A stretch of 64,000 nucleotides of DNA from CAXMRP01 sp965216515. GTDB taxonomy: Bacteria; Pseudomonadota; Alphaproteobacteria; Rhizobiales; Afifellaceae. The position numbers and the translations under genes were made by a program. The DNA lies in assembly GCA_965216515.1 (NCBI GenBank), contig OZ244173.1, positions 1,302,001 to 1,366,000 of the forward strand. The letters run 5' to 3'. The notes beneath the pieces were generated by a model. It ran no database searches, was not told where the DNA came from, and worked only from the letters and a program-made list of their open reading frames with translations. Positions 11,573 to 18,556 of this stretch are shown piece by piece; within the stretch, counting starts at the first letter, position 1, and each line of letters begins with the position of its first letter.

Positions 11573-12033
11573 CCCGCCGAAGGTCAGAAACAGGCAGACG
11601 ACCAGCAGTTCAGGCAGAATGTCGGGAATGGCGACCCCCCGGCGGGAAGGAACTGGACAAGCCGGTTCTCATAGGCCGATTGCCGGGTCTTGCCTAGCGC
11701 CACCGTCCGCGATGCGCATCGATGGCCGCATGAATGCCGGATGAACGGCCGATTCAGCCCCGGTTGCCGGGCTATCTGTTAGAACCCGATCGTCCGACCA
11801 AATCCCGTCCTCCCCCCCGTCCGGGACGGGTTTGGATCTGCCGGATCGGGTGCCGCGGTTTCCTCCCTGCCGCCGCCCCGGTCCGGCCCCTCCCCTCCAG
11901 TCCCGTCGCGCCGTCATCCGTTCACGGTTGTCAGGCCGCCCTTGCCAGCCCGCCCTTGCCAGCCCGCCCGTGCCAGCCCGCCATCGTGGTGCGCCGGCCG
12001 GGGTGACGCCCGCCCGCCTTGCCGCTATCACGG
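11573..12033. other. GC-rich intergenic region with a short tandem repeat
   Basis: About 460 bp lie between the TauE start and the Lnb-domain gene. The first 60 bp probably belong to the true TauE 5' end. No other credible gene is seen; the open frames are low-complexity Arg/Pro/Gly translations. A 14-bp tandem repeat (unit GCCCTTGCCAGCCC, three copies, the third with one change) lies at 11938-11979. Confidence 0.5.
11938..11979. repeat. 14-bp tandem repeat, three copies
   Basis: GCCCTTGCCAGCCC is repeated at 11938-11951 and 11952-11965, then as GCCCGTGCCAGCCC at 11966-11979. It is a simple direct repeat in non-coding DNA about 55 bp upstream of the Lnb-domain gene, with no obvious dyad symmetry. 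Confidence 0.8.
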
Positions 12034-12903
12034 ATGCCAACCATGGCTCGGCGATTCGTGATCTTCCTCCTCGTCCTCATCGCCGCCGCGGCAGGCGGCA
12101 TGGCCCTGATTTATTCCCGCACGCCCAGCAACGACCGCGACTGGGCGGAACCGTTTACGCGCCTGGCCCGTTTCACGCCCCAGGCCGACGGCACCCTGCA
12201 TCTGGCCAACCTGCGTGACTGGACCTTCGACGAATCCGGGCCGATCAACCGGACCTGGCGCGACGCCCGTTTCGATTCCGACCAGGCGGCCGGCCTGTGG
12301 TTCTTCATGAACATTTTTCCAGGGTCCGACCGCCTCGCCCACACCATGCTGTCGTTCAGGTTCGATACCGCATCCGGGCCGCGTCATGTCGTCCTCTCCG
12401 TGGAGGTGCGCAAGCGCAAGGGCCAGACCTATTCGGCCCTGCGCGGCCTCTTTCGCACCTACGAGATGATGTATGTCTGGTCCACCGAGCGCGACGCGCT
12501 GACCGACCGGGCGCTCCTGCGCCAGGAAGTGCTCTACGGCTACCGGCTCAATCTGACGCCGCAGCAGGTGACCGAAATCTTCAACGCCGTCGTCGCCGAC
12601 ACCAATGCGCTTGCCGCAACGCCCCGATTCTACAATACGCTGACCACGAACTGCACCAGCGCTCTCGCCGCAATCGTCAACAAGATCCGGCCCGGCGCCC
12701 TGCCCTGGCACTGGTCGTTCATTCTGACCGGTTACGCCGACCGCTACCTGCACCGCCTCGGCTATATCGGCAAACCCGGCGCTGACATTGCGGATCTACG
12801 TTCCGCCGCGCGCCTCAACGATCCGGTCGCCAAGGCGGCAGCGGCCGAGGCGGCAGCGTTTTCACGCCTGTTGCGCCAATCCATGGGTCAGGCCATGGAA
12901 TGA
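12034..12903 (+). CDS. Lnb N-terminal periplasmic domain (DUF4105) protein
   Basis: This 289-residue protein has one N-terminal membrane segment (about residues 5-24, VIFLLVLIAAAAGGMALI) followed by a periplasmic DUF4105 domain. Features typical of that family are AHTMLSFRF, a YSALRGLFRTYE segment, and FYNTLTTNCTSALAAIVNK with the conserved Asn-Cys pair. In Lnb this domain takes part in intramolecular N-acyl transfer on lipoproteins; other DUF4105 proteins have unknown roles. ATGs at 12034 and 12043 are both possible. It is flanked by oppositely oriented genes and so is probably monocistronic. Confidence 0.85.
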   Translation: MPTMARRFVIFLLVLIAAAAGGMALIYSRTPSNDRDWAEPFTRLARFTPQADGTLHLANLRDWTFDESGPINRTWRDARFDSDQAAGLWFFMNIFPGSDRLAHTMLSFRFDTASGPRHVVLSVEVRKRKGQTYSALRGLFRTYEMMYVWSTERDALTDRALLRQEVLYGYRLNLTPQQVTEIFNAVVADTNALAATPRFYNTLTTNCTSALAAIVNKIRPGALPWHWSFILTGYADRYLHRLGYIGKPGADIADLRSAARLNDPVAKAAAAEAAAFSRLLRQSMGQAME

Positions 12904-12959
12904 CCGGCCGCCCGGACGGCGGATCGCCGCATGACGAACTACGCCGGCAGCCGGACCGC

Positions 12960-13406
12960 CTAGCGTCCGATCGCCGACAGGCCGATTTCCAGATAGTCGC
13001 CGAGAAGCGGCATGCCGAGCAGATAACGTTCCGTCGGGCCTTCGGCCCGTTCCTTGGCTTCCCGCCGCGCCGCATCCCAGTCCTCTCGGGTATAATCGCC
13101 CCGGCCAATCCAGGTCAGCGCAACCAGGTCGGCGGCCTCATCAGCGTTGAAATCGCCAATCAGCTCACGCAGTTCCTGATCGGAATAATTGTCCGATTCC
13201 TCTTCCGCCAGTCCGTCATGGGCATGACGATCGGAATGAGTCACCGGATCGAACTCCACATCATGTTCATGGCCGTCCTCATATTCGGTTTCCATGTCGG
13301 CATTGACGGCGCGTATCTTCTGGATGAGCAGACGGACCGTATCGACATCGATGGACATGTTGATCCCGGCATCCGGCGTGCTGTCAACTGATTGTCGGAC
13401 GGCCAT
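12960..13406 (-). CDS. DUF3775 protein
   Basis: The 148 residues match the alphaproteobacterial DUF3775 pattern: an N-terminal SIDVDTVRLLIQKIRAV helix, an acidic/His-rich linker (EYEDGHEHD ... HSDRHAHDG), then LRELIGDFNADEAADLVALTWIGRG and a C-terminal TERYLLGMPLLGDYLE. Function is unknown. The ATG at 13406 is preferred over an upstream frame start at 13463 because GGGAG precedes it at a suitable distance. No membrane segment or signal peptide is seen, so it is probably cytoplasmic. Confidence 0.8.
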   Translation of the reverse strand: MAVRQSVDSTPDAGINMSIDVDTVRLLIQKIRAVNADMETEYEDGHEHDVEFDPVTHSDRHAHDGLAEEESDNYSDQELRELIGDFNADEAADLVALTWIGRGDYTREDWDAARREAKERAEGPTERYLLGMPLLGDYLEIGLSAIGR

Positions 13407-13533
13407 GGTTTCACTCCCTGCAAATTCGGCGATCAGGCGCCGCAAGTCTATCACTGCGGCCACGATGCCGAAACAGGTTCAATCGGACTTTGATCCAGAA
13501 CAAGGCGCCGACCGGCCGGTGCCGATGGCCCGC

Positions 13534-13911
13534 TCAGCCGCGCATCGCCCTCAGCGCCTGGCGCGACAGCCGGCTCCAGTGCGCCACATCCGCCGGACCG
13601 ATCACGAACCAGTCCTTCAGCGGTGGCCTGGTCTTGAACGGTGACAGAAGCTGCCATTCCGACAAGGCTTCGGCATCGATGTCGTATCCGCGCCCCAGCC
13701 GCACGCCGATCCCGCGCAGAAAATCGGTGTCGCAATAAAACGCGAAGACCTTTCCGCCATATGTAACCGCCGGCGACGACATCATCCGCCCATGCGCAAC
13801 CCCGTCTTCAGTCTGCACCAGGGTCTCGGCAAGCGTCTGCCAGGCCAATCCTGTATCGGTGGGCGCCGCGCGCTTCGCACTCTCCGGCTTCGCCGCCATT
13901 CTTCTCGCCAT
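13534..13911 (-). CDS. Conserved hypothetical protein
   Basis: This 125-residue soluble protein has a recognisable small-domain pattern: GRMMSSPAVTYGGKVFAFYCDTD, then GVRLGRGYDIDAEAL, and KTRPPLKDWFVIGP with a Trp-rich C-terminal helix. This loosely recalls the TfoX N-terminal/MmcQ-like fold of small proteins in many Rhizobiales, but I cannot name a function. The N-terminal 20 residues are basic and Ala-rich and may not belong; a second in-frame ATG is at 13899. Confidence 0.65.
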   Translation of the reverse strand: MARRMAAKPESAKRAAPTDTGLAWQTLAETLVQTEDGVAHGRMMSSPAVTYGGKVFAFYCDTDFLRGIGVRLGRGYDIDAEALSEWQLLSPFKTRPPLKDWFVIGPADVAHWSRLSRQALRAMRG

Positions 13912-14018
13912 CCCGTTTCACCACGACATCCGGTCTGCAAAAGCGACACAGGCACGGCTGGACCGGTTAGGCAAGTGCCCACCCGTGTCGTCCTGACAGG
14001 TCTGTCAGCAGCCGGCCG

Positions 14019-15002
14019 CTAGCGGTAAAGCCGGTCGCCCTCCGGTTCCATCCCGGAATACAGCGATGCCACGAATTCGCCGTAGCCGTTATAGAGCTGG
14101 GTCGGAATTTCCGGTCCGCCATCCAGCGGCCGTTCCTTCGCCTGGCTCCATCGCGGATGGTCGACCTCCGGATTGACGTTGGCCCAGAAACCGTACTCCG
14201 CCGAATTAACGGTTTCCCAGAATGTCTTGGGCCGCTTGTCGGTAAATGTGAATCGGACGATCGATTTCACCGACTTGAAGCCGTACTTCCACGGAACGGC
14301 CAGACGGATCGGCGCTCCAAACTGCTTGGCGAGCGGCTTGCCGTAGGCCCCGGTCACCAGGAAGGCGAGATCATTGGTGGCCTCGGCCATCGTCAATCCC
14401 TCCGTATACGGCCAAGGATACCAGACCTGCTTCTGGCCCGGCGCCACCGCCTTGTCGAGGAAGGTCTGCATCTCGACATATTTCGCCGAACCAAGCGGCC
14501 GCGCGAAATCAACCAGCTCCCGCATCGCAAACCCCGACCAGGGGATGGTCATCGACCAGGCCTCCACGCAGCGATGACGATAGAGCCGTTCTTCCAGCGT
14601 CATGGAACGGATCAACGTGTCGAAATCGACATCCATTTCCTTTTCCACCATGCCGTCGATCTTCACCGTCCATGGTCTGGTCTTCAGCGCCTGCGCCCGC
14701 CGCCAGATGCCCTTGTGGGATCCGAATTCATAGAAATTGTTGTATTTGGAAGTGAGGTCTTCCGGCATCGGGTCACGGGTAAGCTTGTAGGTCTCGTTTC
14801 GCTTCGCCGGATAGAGATCGGCGGTCGGATCGGATTCCGCCGCCGCTATCGCCGTGTGATGCGGACCCAGCACCAGAGTCGCCCCGGCGGCAACGACACC
14901 CAGACCCGCTGTCTTGAGAATCGACCGGCGCGCGTTGAAATCCGCTTCCGGTGTGGCATAGCGATCGGAAATTTCCCAACCGCGTCGGCGTTTGATCAGC
15001 AT
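14019..15002 (-). CDS. msrP: Protein-methionine-sulfoxide reductase catalytic subunit MsrP
   Basis: MsrP (YedY) is a periplasmic molybdopterin enzyme that reduces methionine sulfoxide in oxidised envelope proteins, receiving electrons from the membrane haem protein MsrQ (YedZ). The 327-residue protein has a twin-arginine signal (ARRSILKTAGLG, residues 24-35) and the Mo-coordinating cysteine in RHRCVEAWSM (Cys145). The ATG at 15002 has a GGAG site and suits the family length; the frame is open further upstream without homology. No msrQ is seen beside it in this window, although the two are often adjacent. The cofactor depends on the moaD and moaE products encoded at 37 kb. Confidence 0.96.
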   Translation of the reverse strand: MLIKRRRGWEISDRYATPEADFNARRSILKTAGLGVVAAGATLVLGPHHTAIAAAESDPTADLYPAKRNETYKLTRDPMPEDLTSKYNNFYEFGSHKGIWRRAQALKTRPWTVKIDGMVEKEMDVDFDTLIRSMTLEERLYRHRCVEAWSMTIPWSGFAMRELVDFARPLGSAKYVEMQTFLDKAVAPGQKQVWYPWPYTEGLTMAEATNDLAFLVTGAYGKPLAKQFGAPIRLAVPWKYGFKSVKSIVRFTFTDKRPKTFWETVNSAEYGFWANVNPEVDHPRWSQAKERPLDGGPEIPTQLYNGYGEFVASLYSGMEPEGDRLYR

Positions 15003-15185
15003 TTCAGGTCTCCGGCGCCAGTCTACGGATCGATGCGGTACATCAGATCCGCCAGTTAAACTGCCGCTTATGGCGATGCCACGCCGCCCCGGCAAATCAA
15101 GGCCGCTCACACAATCGCGAGCCATGTGGGGGGCAGGGCGACGGATTGGCGGCGGCACCGCCGGGGACAGTGCCGCGGTGACCGC

Positions 15186-15533
15186 TTACCCGGTGCCCGG
15201 CTTCCGGGACGTTTGAGAGACCGGACAGCCTTCCGACCGCCAGCGCCAGGTCGGATTGTTCAGGGACATTTCGCAGCGCGCCAGATACTCCCGCCCGTCG
15301 ACCTTCAGGCAGGTGAGCCCGCCAAGCTCAACCCGCTCGCCGCGATTGGTGCAGAAGCAGTCAGGATAGGAAAAACCCTGTTTGGGCGGCGGCCGTTTGA
15401 ATTCCGCCGCACCGGCCCAGCCGGACGCTGCCATCGATACAGCGGCCATGACCAACGCAGACTGACCCGCAGTTCCGGCCCGCCGGAGGCGACCGAACAC
15501 CCAGCCCGTGACTGCCGATTGGATCGGTTGCAT
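15186..15533 (-). CDS. Small exported Cys-containing protein, unrecognised
   Basis: The 115-residue product has a likely signal peptide (SALVMAAVSMAASGWAGA, cleavage near residue 46) and a short mature domain with four cysteines: YPDCFCTNRGE, GGLTCLKV and LARCEM, plus a late Cys in SEGC. Disulphide-bonded periplasmic localisation is likely. It lies upstream of and co-directional with msrP, separated by about 180 bp. The start at 15533 was chosen because residues before it look non-homologous. I do not recognise the family. Confidence 0.6.
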   Translation of the reverse strand: MQPIQSAVTGWVFGRLRRAGTAGQSALVMAAVSMAASGWAGAAEFKRPPPKQGFSYPDCFCTNRGERVELGGLTCLKVDGREYLARCEMSLNNPTWRWRSEGCPVSQTSRKPGTG

Positions 15534-15671
15534 CGGTATATTATAGGCAATTCCGGCCCGTTTGACGAGACGATCGACCGTTCGACGGCCCGGTCGGGCA
15601 CGTTCCGGCATGATTTGGGACGTACCGGCAGGCGCCGGCAGCCAAATGCCAAACGCCGGCGGCCAAATGCC

Positions 15672-15704
15672 AAAAGCCGAACCTGGCAATCAGGTTCGGC
15701 TTTT
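15672..15704. terminator. Bidirectional hairpin terminator
   Basis: Perfect 13-base arms (AAAAGCCGAACCT and AGGTTCGGCTTTT) with a 7-base loop give a strong stem bordered by A- and T-runs, so it could terminate transcription in either direction. On the minus strand it would end the doubtful ORF at 15690-15980 before the exported-protein gene. Confidence 0.7.
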
Positions 15705-15980
15705 GCACTGCCGGCGCCATCTTGGCACGGCGATCTGATCGGCACTCAACACATGATCCGCATTACAGGGAGGAGGGTAATGTCGGACCGGCCAATCGAT
15801 GCTCCCGATATGGGCCTTGTGCCACCCCGTTGCAAGCTGCACACCTGCATGCCAGCCATGCGTGTAGGTAATAACGGCAGGGTCGGTAGCCGGTCGGACG
15901 GATGTTCGCCTGTAACCGTAGCTGCCGTCAGCCGCCGCGCAGCCGGCAATTGACAGCCAATCGCCAATGGCGCATGCCAC
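15690..15980 (-). CDS. Doubtful small hypothetical protein
   Basis: The 96-residue frame contains a natural-looking stretch (VITYTHGWHAGVQLATGW, then HIGSIDWPVRHYPPPCNADH) with conserved-looking His, Trp and Cys residues, preceded by a short hydrophobic N-terminus with AGCAAA that resembles a lipobox. The stop codon falls in the stem of the hairpin terminator. No ribosome-binding site is convincing and I do not recognise the family. It could be a real small exported protein, a fragment, or chance. Confidence 0.35.
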   Translation of the reverse strand: MACAIGDWLSIAGCAAADGSYGYRRTSVRPATDPAVITYTHGWHAGVQLATGWHKAHIGSIDWPVRHYPPPCNADHVLSADQIAVPRWRRQCKSRT

Positions 15981-16123
15981 CGGCTGCCGTGACCCGGTAA
16001 CCGGGCCGGTTCGCGGCCGGAACCAGGCGGATCGACACGGACCGTAAGTCCGGTTCGTCAGCGCGGTTTGCCGATGCCGAAGGCGGACACGAAGTCGGAA
16101 CGAGGCAAAGTCGGAACAAGACG

Positions 16124-17014
16124 ATGGATTGGGACAAGCTCAGGATCTTCCACGCCGCCGCCGAAGCCGGCTCGTTCACACATGCCGGTGACACCCTGTC
16201 GATGAGCCAGTCGGCGATATCGCGTCAGGTCAGCGCCCTGGAAGCCGACCTCGGCACCCTGCTCTTCCACCGGCACGCCCGCGGCCTGATTCTGACCGAA
16301 CAGGGCGAATTGCTGATGCGGACCGCCGACGAGGTGCTGCACAAGCTTGAAGCAGTGAAAAACCAGCTCGCAGACGCCAAGGACAAACCCTCCGGCACCC
16401 TGCGCGTCACCACCACCGTCGGCCTCGGCTCCACTTGGCTCTCATCCCGGCTTCACCAGTTCCTTGAGCTTTATCCGAACATCAGCCTGCAACTGATTCT
16501 GTCTGATGGCGAATTGGATGTCGGCATGCGCCAGGCCGATGTCGCTATCCGGCTCCGGCAGCCGACCGAGCAGGATCTTATCCAGCGAAAGATTTTCACC
16601 GTTCACTTCCACATCTACGCGTCGCCGGCCTATCTGAAAACACATGGCCAGCCATCGTCGCCCGGCGATCTCGACAATCACCGCATCATCGTGTTCGGCG
16701 AGAACGCGCCGGGCCACCTGCGCGAGATGAACTGGCTGACCACCGCCGGACGCGAAGGTGATTCGCCGCGTCCTCCTGTGTTGAGCATAAACAATGTGCT
16801 CGCCATCAAGCGGGCGGTACAGAACGGTATCGGCATAGCCATGTTGCCCGACTATCTGATCGGTCCGGGATCGAATCTCGTCCCCGTCATGAAGAGCGAG
16901 AACCTGCCGGGCTTCGACACCTTCTTTGTTTATCCGGCCGAACTGCGAAACATGAAACGGATCGTCGCGTTCCGCGACTTCCTGATCGCCAACGCCCGCA
17001 CCTGGCGATTCTGA
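16124..17014 (+). CDS. LysR-family transcriptional regulator
   Basis: The 296-residue protein has the standard LysR layout: an N-terminal winged HTH (about residues 3-62, with AEAGSFTHAGDTLSMSQSAI), a linker helix, and a periplasmic-binding-protein-like effector domain from about residue 90 (GTLRVTTTVGLGSTWLSSRL). LysR regulators usually activate a divergent neighbour and bind a small molecule, but the genes on both sides here are not obviously linked and no effector can be proposed. It is followed convergently by the class-III PLP enzyme gene, 27 bp away. Confidence 0.93.
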   Translation: MDWDKLRIFHAAAEAGSFTHAGDTLSMSQSAISRQVSALEADLGTLLFHRHARGLILTEQGELLMRTADEVLHKLEAVKNQLADAKDKPSGTLRVTTTVGLGSTWLSSRLHQFLELYPNISLQLILSDGELDVGMRQADVAIRLRQPTEQDLIQRKIFTVHFHIYASPAYLKTHGQPSSPGDLDNHRIIVFGENAPGHLREMNWLTTAGREGDSPRPPVLSINNVLAIKRAVQNGIGIAMLPDYLIGPGSNLVPVMKSENLPGFDTFFVYPAELRNMKRIVAFRDFLIANARTWRF

Positions 17015-17041
17015 CCGGCGGCCGAACGCTTGGCCGGGCCG

Positions 17042-18445
17042 CTAGGCCAGCCCCGCTGCCCCCGCAGCCTCCCTTATCGCCGCCTGGAGAATATCCAGTG
17101 CCTGATCCATCTGCGCCTGCGTTGTCACCAGCGGTGGCGTCAGGGTCAGCGTGTTGCCCATTGTGGTCTTGAACGACAGGCCGCGATCGAGCGCACGGTA
17201 GAGAACGTCTTCGGCCAGATCATCGGCTGGCGCCTTGCCGGCCCGCTCGCGCACCAGTTCCACGCCGATCAGGAAACCGCGGCCCCGCACGTCGCCGACA
17301 ACCGGGCAATCATCCTTGAACGCCGCCAGCCGCTCCAGCGCGCGGGCTCCGACCCGTGCTGAGTGTTCGACCAGATCTTCCTCTTCGATGATCTCGATCG
17401 TCGTCAGTCCGGCCCGCGCGAGCACAGGATTTTTCTCATGGGTATAGTGGCCAAATGCATAGGCGCCCGCGACATCCAGTTCCGGCCGCGCGAGCACGGC
17501 GGCAAGCGGCAAGATCCCGCCGCCGAGTGCCTTGCCCATTACCAGGATATCCGGCGCCACCGCATCATGATCGCAGGCAAACATCGCTCCGGTCTTGCCG
17601 AGCCCGGTCGGGATTTCGTCGAAAATCAGGAGCGCGCCGTGAGCGTCGCATGCCGCCCGCACCTCCGCCCAGAAGCCCGGCGGCGGAATATACGGCACCG
17701 CGCGCGTCGGTTCGGCGATGACCGCCGCGACATCGCCTTCCTTTTCCAGTACATAGCGTACGAAACGGGCACAGGTGAGCCGGCACAGATCGAGATCCGG
17801 CTGCCCGTCCCGCTCCGGATATCCATAGGCGCAGCGATAGCAGGAAAACGGCGCCACATGCTCGCTGCCGGCAAGCAGCGGGCCGATGGCGCCGGAGCGG
17901 AAAAGCTGCTCGCCGCCCACCGATGCCGCACCGAAGCCGGCACCGTGGAAGGAATCCCAGAAGGACACCGTCTTGTGCCGTCCGGTGGCGGCGCGGGCGA
18001 TCTTGAGCGCCACCTCGACCGCGTCCGACCCGCCGGTCGTGAACAACACCTTCGACAGTCCGCCGGGTGAAATGGCGCCGAGCTTGGCCGCCAGTTCCGT
18101 CGCCGGCGCGCAGGCAAACCGGCGCGGCGCGAAGGGCAACGCGTCCATCTGTTCGGCAATTGCCCGTTTCAGCCGCGGATGACCATATCCGATATGGTGG
18201 ACATTGTTGCCGTGGAAATCGAGGTAGCGCCGCCCCTCGACATCCTCGATCCATACGCCTTGCGCCTTTGCGATCGCCGACAGACACGGTGTCGATACCG
18301 ACTGGTGCAGGAAGTGCCGCGCGTCCGTCGCCACGGCTTGCGCGGCGGCCTCACCGAGGGTGCGCGCCGCCCACGCCCGCCGTCTGGCCGACAGGTTGCT
18401 TTCGCCTTCCGACGGGGCCGGATATCCACCACCCGGTTCGCTCAT
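17042..18445 (-). CDS. Class-III PLP-dependent enzyme, PbfA-like
   Basis: This 467-residue fold-type I PLP enzyme belongs to aminotransferase class III: VLFTTGGSDAVEVALK for the phosphate site, LIFDEIPTGLGKTG for the PLP-binding Asp, and VMGKALGGGILP carrying the Schiff-base Lys. The N-terminal pattern LSARRRAW, then FLHQSVSTPCLSAIAKAQG and YLDFHGNNVHHIGYGHPR closely recalls (R)-1-hydroxy-2-aminoethylphosphonate ammonia-lyase (PbfA), which turns a hydroxylated aminophosphonate into phosphonoacetaldehyde. No phosphonate genes (phnW, phnX, phnY) are present nearby, so the substrate remains unproven. The ATG at 18445 was chosen over the frame start at 18469. Confidence 0.8.
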   Translation of the reverse strand: MSEPGGGYPAPSEGESNLSARRRAWAARTLGEAAAQAVATDARHFLHQSVSTPCLSAIAKAQGVWIEDVEGRRYLDFHGNNVHHIGYGHPRLKRAIAEQMDALPFAPRRFACAPATELAAKLGAISPGGLSKVLFTTGGSDAVEVALKIARAATGRHKTVSFWDSFHGAGFGAASVGGEQLFRSGAIGPLLAGSEHVAPFSCYRCAYGYPERDGQPDLDLCRLTCARFVRYVLEKEGDVAAVIAEPTRAVPYIPPPGFWAEVRAACDAHGALLIFDEIPTGLGKTGAMFACDHDAVAPDILVMGKALGGGILPLAAVLARPELDVAGAYAFGHYTHEKNPVLARAGLTTIEIIEEEDLVEHSARVGARALERLAAFKDDCPVVGDVRGRGFLIGVELVRERAGKAPADDLAEDVLYRALDRGLSFKTTMGNTLTLTPPLVTTQAQMDQALDILQAAIREAAGAAGLA

Positions 18446-18556
18446 GGTCTGCCCGCGGCCTGCGCACAATGATGCCGGTCCGCCGCACCGGGCGCAGTGG
18501 ATTGCGGCGGTGGCCGGACCATCGTCAAGCAGCCTTGGCGCCGCCCTCCGGCGGCC

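Larger units (their letters stand above)
15534..16123. other. Intergenic region with terminator-like hairpin and a doubtful small ORF
   Basis: About 590 bp between the small exported protein and the LysR gene. It contains a 21-bp direct repeat (GCCGGCAGCCAAATGCCAAA at 15634-15653 and a near copy at 15655-15674), a strong hairpin at 15672-15704, and a questionable minus-strand ORF at 15690-15980. The last 140 bp should include the LysR promoter. Confidence 0.5.

Noticed and set aside
11669..12040. Minus-strand open frame in the TauE-Lnb intergenic region
   Set aside because: Low-complexity Arg/Gly translation across a tandem repeat; no ribosome-binding site or family resemblance.
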